In this document: piece after piece, positions 61,681 to 64,000 of the stretch
How positions within the stretch are numbered: position 1 is the first letter of the stretch
Layout of the letters: the number at the start of each line of letters is the position of its first letter
DNA from: Pseudomonas sp. TH43
Lineage (GTDB): Bacteria; Pseudomonadota; Gammaproteobacteria; Pseudomonadales; Pseudomonadaceae
Direction of reading: 5' to 3'
NCBI RefSeq assembly: GCF_016650635.1
Contig: NZ_JAEKFI010000002.1
Coordinates: 548,570 to 612,569, forward strand
Length of the DNA stretch: 64,000 nt
Notes under the pieces: model-generated
The model's database searches: none
Told to the model about the DNA's origin: nothing
What the model saw: the letters and a program-made list of their open reading frames with translations, nothing else
Program-made: the position numbers and the translations under genes

Positions 61681-63969
61681 AGCACTCGGCAATTGCGGCG
61701 CCTGCATGTCCGGCATCGCCCAGCTGCGTTCCGGCTGCAAACCACCTTGGGCGCGGCGCATGAAGTCGTAGCGATTAAGGGTAATGCTGCGCCCCGCTTC
61801 GCTGTCGCGAATGATGTACGGGCGCAGAAACACCATCAAATTGGTCTTGGTGATCGCCCGGCGCTCGTTGCGAAACAGCGCGCCGATCCCCGGAATGGTC
61901 GACAACCACGGCACCGCATCGTTGCTCTGGCTGTAACCGTCCTGCAGCAAACCACCAAGCACCATGATCTGGCCGTCATCGAGCAGAATGCTGGTATCAA
62001 TCGCCCGCTTGTTGGTCACAATCCCCGCCGACGTCGAACTGGCCGACGCACGCTCATCAATGCTGCTGACTTCCTGATAAATGTCGAGCTTCACCGTGCC
62101 GCCCTCGGAAATCTGCGGGCGCACATTGAGCTTCAAACCGACCTCTTCACGGGTCACCGTCTGGAACGGGTTATTGCTGGTGCCCCCGCCGCCAGTCACA
62201 TAACTGCCGCTGACAAACGGGATAGTCTGGCCCACAAAAATACTCGCCGCCTCGTTGTCCAGCGTCAGCAGATTAGGCGTCGACAACACATTGGTGCCGC
62301 CCTTGCTCTTCAGGGCGCGGGCCAGCACTTTCAAATCCAGAATCTTGCCGATACCGGGGATGTCCACCGTGCCGTTGACGTAACCCAGGTTCAAACCCTG
62401 CGGCAGTACATCGAGGCTGGTCTTGCCGTTGAGGTTGATCCCCGAGCCGCCGAGATTCGCCCCGCCGATCACGCCTTTACCGCCCAGATTACCGGTCTGC
62501 CATTGCACGCCGAATTCGCTGGCATCGTCCTCGCCGACCTCGACGATCAGGCTTTCGATCACCACTTGTGCACGGCGTTGGTCGAGCAGATCGATGACTT
62601 CACGCAGGTTGCGATACAACGGCTCCGGCGCGGAAATCAGCAAGGTGTTGGTGGTGGCGTCGGCCTGAATGGTCACACCGCCAGCGCTGAACGCAACGTT
62701 CTGTTCGCTACTCTGCGCGCCGCCGCTGCCGGTGCTGCCCTGCGCGTAACTACCACCAGTGCTGCCGCTGCCGGACGTGGTCGAAGTTGTGCCGCTGGTT
62801 TGCGTGCCGCTCTGGCCACTTTGACCAATGGAGCCGCTGGTGTTGCTGCCCATCGCACTGAGCACCGAACGCGCATTGTCGCTGCTGCCGCTATCACTCT
62901 CACCCGTGAGCAACCCACGCAATGCCTGCGCCAGTTTCGCCGCCTGCGCATTACGCAAATACACCACATGCAAATTGCTCGGATTGCTCTGCGCGTTATC
63001 GAGTTTGTAGATCAGATTACGCGCCAGCTCCGTGCGCTCCGGGCTGCCCGCACGAATGATGATGGTGTTGGAGCGCGGATCACCAATCACCGCAATTTTC
63101 TGCGTCGGATCATTGCCCGGCGCATCCAGCAATTCAGCCACCATCGGCGCAATGTCGGCAGCGATACCGTTCTGGATCTGCACCACATCCGTGTCAATCG
63201 CGCTCGGCGAATCAATGCTCGCGATCAACTGCGCCACGCGGGTCAGGTTCTCGGCGTAATCGGTGATGACGATGGTGTTGTTGCCCGGATACGCGTTGAT
63301 CGGATTGTTCGGCGAAACGATCGGCCGCAGCACCGGAATCAGGTTCACCGCGTTCTCATATTGCAGACGAAACGTGCGCGTGAGCATGCCGTTGCCCGCC
63401 GGCTTATCGGCACTGTAAATCGGCCCGCCGAGCAACTTCGCATCCGCCTCCGGCACCACCTGCGCCACACCGCCGACATCGACCACACTGAAACCCTGCA
63501 TGCGCAACGCCGCCAGCAGCATGTCGTAAGCCTGCCGCGCCGGCACCTGACCTTCCGAGACCAGCGTCAACGTGCCCTTCACCCGAGGGTCGACGAGAAA
63601 CTGCTGCCCGGTGGAACGCGACAGTGCCCGCACCACCGCTTGAATATCGGCGTCGACGAAATTCAGCGTCACCGGTTGATCGCCCAAAGGATTGCTCGGC
63701 AAGGCAATGCCCGACGAGGCGGCCCCACTGCGCGCACTTTTGCTGATGTTGTGCAATTGCTTCGGCGCAGGTCTTGCCTGCGCCTGAGCCCGCTCGCGGT
63801 CAAGCACCGCGTCGCCGCTGCGCTGAGTGTTGGCCAGCGGACGTCCCAGTTCACTGTCGACCAGCAGCGGCGGCTGGTTCTGCGGCGTGGTGGTGTTGCT
63901 GCACGCGCTCAACGCCAACAACAGAAACGGCGCGGCCGTACGTACACAATTGGAACCTGACCACTTCAT
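61594..63969 (-). CDS. gspD: Type II secretion secretin GspD
   Basis: A 791-residue outer-membrane secretin. The N-terminus has a lipoprotein-type signal (APFLLLALSACSNTT, lipobox LSAC). The N0 domain begins at VTLNFVDADIQAVVRALSRS, N1-N3 repeats follow (AQLIASIDSPSA; KIAVIGDPRSNTIIIRAGSP), and the secretin core has VPWLSTIPGIGALFRNE. A Ser/Thr/Gly-rich linker of about 55 residues (SGSGSTGGSYAQGSTGSGGA) interrupts N3. AAGGAAG is upstream of the ATG. An open frame ending at TGA on the start codon of gspD (minus strand, about 63966) may be the tail of the preceding gene. It is the first of the gspD-E-F set in the window. Confidence 0.95.
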   Translation of the reverse strand: MKWSGSNCVRTAAPFLLLALSACSNTTTPQNQPPLLVDSELGRPLANTQRSGDAVLDRERAQAQARPAPKQLHNISKSARSGAASSGIALPSNPLGDQPVTLNFVDADIQAVVRALSRSTGQQFLVDPRVKGTLTLVSEGQVPARQAYDMLLAALRMQGFSVVDVGGVAQVVPEADAKLLGGPIYSADKPAGNGMLTRTFRLQYENAVNLIPVLRPIVSPNNPINAYPGNNTIVITDYAENLTRVAQLIASIDSPSAIDTDVVQIQNGIAADIAPMVAELLDAPGNDPTQKIAVIGDPRSNTIIIRAGSPERTELARNLIYKLDNAQSNPSNLHVVYLRNAQAAKLAQALRGLLTGESDSGSSDNARSVLSAMGSNTSGSIGQSGQSGTQTSGTTSTTSGSGSTGGSYAQGSTGSGGAQSSEQNVAFSAGGVTIQADATTNTLLISAPEPLYRNLREVIDLLDQRRAQVVIESLIVEVGEDDASEFGVQWQTGNLGGKGVIGGANLGGSGINLNGKTSLDVLPQGLNLGYVNGTVDIPGIGKILDLKVLARALKSKGGTNVLSTPNLLTLDNEAASIFVGQTIPFVSGSYVTGGGGTSNNPFQTVTREEVGLKLNVRPQISEGGTVKLDIYQEVSSIDERASASSTSAGIVTNKRAIDTSILLDDGQIMVLGGLLQDGYSQSNDAVPWLSTIPGIGALFRNERRAITKTNLMVFLRPYIIRDSEAGRSITLNRYDFMRRAQGGLQPERSWAMPDMQAPQLPSAAQGVPAVVPSSGPRATIKAVPIQPGSSL

Positions 63970-64000
63970 GAAGCTTCCTTAGCGCCCTGCGCCTGATCCA

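Noticed and set aside
61693..63960. A 755-residue plus-strand open frame opposite gspD
   Set aside because: It is an Arg/His-rich shadow of a high-GC gene with clear secretin motifs on the other strand.

Overview
The window looks like chromosome of a fluorescent-group Pseudomonas. Evidence: high GC coding sequence, many LysR/AraC-type regulators, and the three REP/REPIN repeat families typical of that group (cores GTAGGAGCTGCCGCAGGCTG, GGGATTTATCCCC and GAGCAAGCTCGCTCCCAC), found between genes and, twice, inside genes. This assignment rests on recognition, not on a search.

Layout. 1-5.6 kb: tail of a polysaccharide locus (secreted glycosidase-like protein, two paralogous GNAT-like acetyltransferases flanking a CelD/BcsL-type acetyltransferase and a YdjC-type deacetylase). 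5.7-12 kb: methyltransferase, a RelE/HI1420-type toxin-antitoxin pair, a beheaded glycine-rich gene, a LysR/esterase divergent pair and an MscS channel fused to a cyclic-nucleotide domain. 12-15.6 kb: a four-gene block (YcaC-type hydrolase, YtcJ-type amidohydrolase, ABM-domain membrane protein, DoxX). 15.7-19.6 kb: an Ig-like protein gene and a LysR gene scarred by tandem duplication. 19.8-34.9 kb: regulators, including two paralogous winged-helix/NTPase proteins that converge and overlap, then pirin, MFS, quinone oxidoreductase, hydrolase and ABC exporter genes.

35.4-42.2 kb: a sigma54-type RNA-repair operon reading leftward, rsr (Ro60/TROVE) - three tandem Y-RNA-like units - rtcB - an RlaP-like nucleotidyltransferase - rtcA, with the activator rtcR divergent. 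The 337-base gap between rsr and rtcB is the most striking part of the window. It holds three stem-loop RNAs of one design, and the last carries a tRNA-like module in permuted order (T-arm, then an acceptor-like stem closed by a GCAA tetraloop, then D-arm).

42.5-58 kb: a pectin/galacturonate island. A nine-gene leftward run encodes an enolase-superfamily enzyme, a peptide-type ABC transporter with two paralogous binding proteins, a tautomerase-like protein and a GH28 polygalacturonase. Rightward genes encode a KdgM-type porin, uronate dehydrogenase and an SMP-30 lactonase. A GntR regulator and a pectate lyase follow. A shared 13-base near-palindrome lies in three promoter regions and is a candidate operator for the GntR protein. 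58-64 kb: gspF, gspE and gspD of a type II secretion system, converging on the pectate lyase gene, with gspD and gspE separated by a triplicated REPIN/gspD-tail unit. Together the island could secrete pectinases, take up oligogalacturonides and oxidise galacturonate.
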